Assembly: GCA_012841005.1 (NCBI GenBank)
Contig: DUVO01000114.1
Coordinates: 1 to 7,308, forward strand
Length of the DNA: 7,308 nt
Direction: 5' to 3'
Origin: Bacillota bacterium
GTDB taxonomy: Bacteria; Bacillota; DTU030
The notes beneath the pieces were generated by a model. The model ran no database searches, was not told the origin of the DNA, and saw only the letters and a program-made list of their open reading frames with translations. Both the position numbers and the translations under genes were made by a program. Every line of letters begins with the position of its first letter. Within the stretch, counting starts at the first letter, position 1. Of this stretch, positions 5,786 through 7,308 are shown one piece after another.

Positions 5786-6242
5786 CTCTTTTCAGCTCCT
5801 CCAGCAGTTTCACATAGCGTTGTCCACAGGCAGAAAAGACAAGACACCTTTTTTCCTCTCCTCCTGGACCCGGGCCCAGATCAATGCGCAGATAGGCGGG
5901 GGGAAGGAGAACAAGAATTAAATCTGCCCATTCAATGACCGTAACGCCCTGACCGAAGAAATATTCCTCATAGCCAAGGTCCAACAGCTCGTCGGGCCCG
6001 GCCAGGCGGTAGGCATCGATGTGATAGAGGGGAATTTTCCCGGGATATTCCTTAATAATTAGGAAAGTGGGACTGGTTACAGTATCCTCTATGCCCAGAC
6101 CGGCCGCAATTCCCTGCACCAGCACCGTCTTTCCCGCCCCCAGTTCTCCCGTCAGGGCAATAAGATCACCGGGGGCCAAGAGCCTCCCTAGTTTCTCTCC
6201 CAGCCTCCGGGTCTCAACCGGCGAATTGGTGATTACCTTCAT
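5766..6242 (-). CDS. tsaE: tRNA t6A biosynthesis ATPase TsaE
   Basis: A 158-residue P-loop ATPase (YjeE/TsaE) that binds the TsaB-TsaD dimer and whose ATP hydrolysis is needed for multi-turnover t6A formation. Visible motifs: Walker A GELGAGKT (32-39); SPTF (57-60), the switch I region; YHIDAYRL (73-80); YEEYF (91-95); and VIEWAD (102-107), the Walker-B-region signature of the family. ATG 6242 is chosen over longer in-frame readings (to 6389) because AGGGGG lies seven bases upstream and because MKVITNSPVET is the normal family N-terminus. The longer reading would lie entirely inside thiL. The ATG overlaps the thiL stop as ATGA, and the end overlaps tsaB by 20 nt. Confidence 0.96.
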   Translation of the reverse strand: MKVITNSPVETRRLGEKLGRLLAPGDLIALTGELGAGKTVLVQGIAAGLGIEDTVTSPTFLIIKEYPGKIPLYHIDAYRLAGPDELLDLGYEEYFFGQGVTVIEWADLILVLLPPAYLRIDLGPGPGGEEKRCLVFSACGQRYVKLLEELKRDVDLGC

Positions 6243-7267
6243 CTGTCTTCCCCCTGCCGTTGAAAATGTTCCCAACCTCCGGGACGAAGGGGTTCCACTC
6301 TGCCGTCCTGCCACCGAAGGGTCAAACCTGCTGCCACCGGCTTTACCTCCCCGATCACCCGCAAGGGTATTCCCTCCCTTTGGCCACATGCCAACACGGC
6401 ATCCACCCGCTCAGGGTCAGCCGTAAAGAGGAGTTCAAAATCCTCCCCCCCGTAGAGGGCATAGGCAAGTGGATCCTGCCCAGCGGCCGCCGCCACCGCC
6501 CGGGTGGCACTACTTATGGGTAATTCCTCCGGCCACAGCTCCGCCCCTATGCCGCTGCTTTCCGCAATTTCCCTGAGATCCTTTGCCAGGCCGTCGCTGA
6601 CGTCATTGACGGCCCGGACAGCCCCTGTGGAAAGTAAAGCCCTGATCTCCCGGAGCCGAGGCTGAGGGTAATAGTGGGCTTCCTTTGCCTGTTTTAAGAC
6701 GGCGTCCGACAGGGGGAGGGGCTTTGGGGCCAACAAAAGGGTCAGCCCAGCCTGGGATTTTCCCAGATCACCGGTAACAAGAATTTTATCCCCAGCCCGG
6801 GCGGCACGCCGCAAGGTTAAGTTTTCCTCTTCCACCTCGCCCAAAACAGTAATGCTCAATACCAACCCCTGGGGTGAGCGGACCGTATCTCCTCCCACTA
6901 TGTTAACCCCATACTGACAGGCCAATTCCTTCATCCCCGCGTAAATGTCTTCTATTTCTTCTACCTCCCGATCAGACGGGATCCCTATGGCCACCAGGGC
7001 ATGTCTGGCCACACCACCCATGGCGGCAATATCACTTAAGTTTACGGCCAGGGCTTTATGACCCAAAGCCTTGGGGGGGATAGTCACCGGCAGAAAATGT
7101 TCCCCTTCTAGGAGCATGTCGACGGTTGCCAACAGCAGGCGGTCCTTCCCCATCTCCAGGACAGCCGTGTCGTCGCCTATTCCCACCCTGACACCGGCGG
7201 GGGATATAAGGGTATCTTTACTCAAGAGCTTAATCAAACCCATTTCGCCGATATCCCTGAGGCGCAC
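6239..7267 (-). CDS. thiL: Thiamine-monophosphate kinase ThiL
   Basis: A 342-residue ThiL that phosphorylates thiamine monophosphate to thiamine pyrophosphate with ATP, the last step of the pathway, as a PurM/AIR-synthetase-like dimer in the cytoplasm. Visible motifs: GIGDDTAVL (29-37); VDMLLEGEHF (49-58), slightly divergent from the usual TTDxxVEGVHF; NLSDIAAMGG (76-85); GGDTV (125-129); GDLG (166-169); NDVSDGL (221-227); YGGEDFELLFT (272-282); and the C-terminal GWEHF. The Asp-rich Mg-binding motifs are complete, so it should be active. GTG 7267 is chosen because the protein then begins MRLRDIGEMGLI, as in the family, and GGAAGG lies eight bases upstream. The frame stays open to the window edge, so a slightly longer start cannot be excluded. 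It is the first gene of the run here; its promoter is outside the window. Confidence 0.95.
   Translation of the reverse strand: MRLRDIGEMGLIKLLSKDTLISPAGVRVGIGDDTAVLEMGKDRLLLATVDMLLEGEHFLPVTIPPKALGHKALAVNLSDIAAMGGVARHALVAIGIPSDREVEEIEDIYAGMKELACQYGVNIVGGDTVRSPQGLVLSITVLGEVEEENLTLRRAARAGDKILVTGDLGKSQAGLTLLLAPKPLPLSDAVLKQAKEAHYYPQPRLREIRALLSTGAVRAVNDVSDGLAKDLREIAESSGIGAELWPEELPISSATRAVAAAAGQDPLAYALYGGEDFELLFTADPERVDAVLACGQREGIPLRVIGEVKPVAAGLTLRWQDGRVEPLRPGGWEHFQRQGEDR
6250..6255 (-). promoter_or_regulatory. Ribosome binding site deciding the tsaE start
   Basis: AGGGGG seven bases before ATG 6242-6240, located within the last codons of thiL. It excludes the longer upstream reading of tsaE and indicates coupling to thiL translation. 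Confidence 0.7.
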
Positions 7268-7275
7268 CTTGCATT

Positions 7276-7285
7276 CCTTCCCTTC
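7276..7285 (-). promoter_or_regulatory. Ribosome binding site of thiL
   Basis: GAAGGGAAGG with an eight-base spacer before GTG 7267-7265. An ATG inside the spacer (GGAATGCAAG) is out of frame with thiL. This supports GTG as the start. Confidence 0.6.
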
Positions 7286-7308
7286 TGCAGCAACTTGGGA
7301 ACCTTCCC

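Noticed and set aside
7297..7308. Palindrome GGGAA/TTCCC upstream of thiL
   Set aside because: Five-bp arms with a two-base centre at the window edge; too short and without context to call an operator, terminator or T-box element.

Overview
The window looks like chromosomal DNA of a low-redundancy, G+C-rich (by eye well above 50%) member of the Firmicutes/Clostridia. The Moorella/Desulfotomaculum-type anaerobes are a reasonable guess but not proven. The basis is the gene order thiL-tsaE-tsaB-rimI-tsaD, strong GGAGG-type ribosome binding sites, GTG starts, and an IS transposase of a type common in clostridia. Almost everything lies on the minus strand; only the first ~1.1 kb is read rightwards.

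Layout, left to right. Positions 1-297 (+) hold the C-terminal end of an IS transposase cut by the window edge. A more A+T-rich spacer follows, with a good sigma-A-type promoter at 483-511. It drives a YigZ/IMPACT-family gene (546-1130, +), whose stop lies 14 bp from the stop of a convergent minus-strand gene. That gene (1996-1145, -) encodes an E1-like ThiF/MoeB/HesA adenylyltransferase and ends in a rho-independent terminator with the stop codon in the loop. It is 17 bp downstream of a radical SAM gene (3355-2014, -) that is broken by two single-base frameshifts. Repaired on paper, this gene gives a 447-residue protein with the order radical SAM, PDZ, DUF512-like. A 167-bp intergenic region (3373-3539) carries a cluster of five or six DnaA-box-like 9-mers, all in one orientation, overlapping a candidate promoter for the radical SAM gene. 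From 7267 down to 3540 (-) runs a tight operon: thiL, tsaE, tsaB, rimI, tsaD.

How the genes work together. TsaB, TsaD and TsaE make up the bacterial threonylcarbamoyl transferase machinery that installs t6A at position 37 of ANN-decoding tRNAs (the TsaC/Sua5 enzyme is elsewhere). RimI is an N-acetyltransferase habitually encoded with TsaB/TsaD. ThiL makes thiamine pyrophosphate. Overlaps (ATGA between thiL and tsaE, 20 nt between tsaE and tsaB) and gaps of 12-23 bp argue for co-transcription. The radical SAM and ThiF-like genes form a separate two-gene unit of unknown function.

The most interesting parts are the DnaA-box cluster far from any visible dnaA/dnaN, and the radical SAM-PDZ-DUF512/E1-like pair with its two frameshifts. 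I saw no tRNA, rRNA, CRISPR array or riboswitch.
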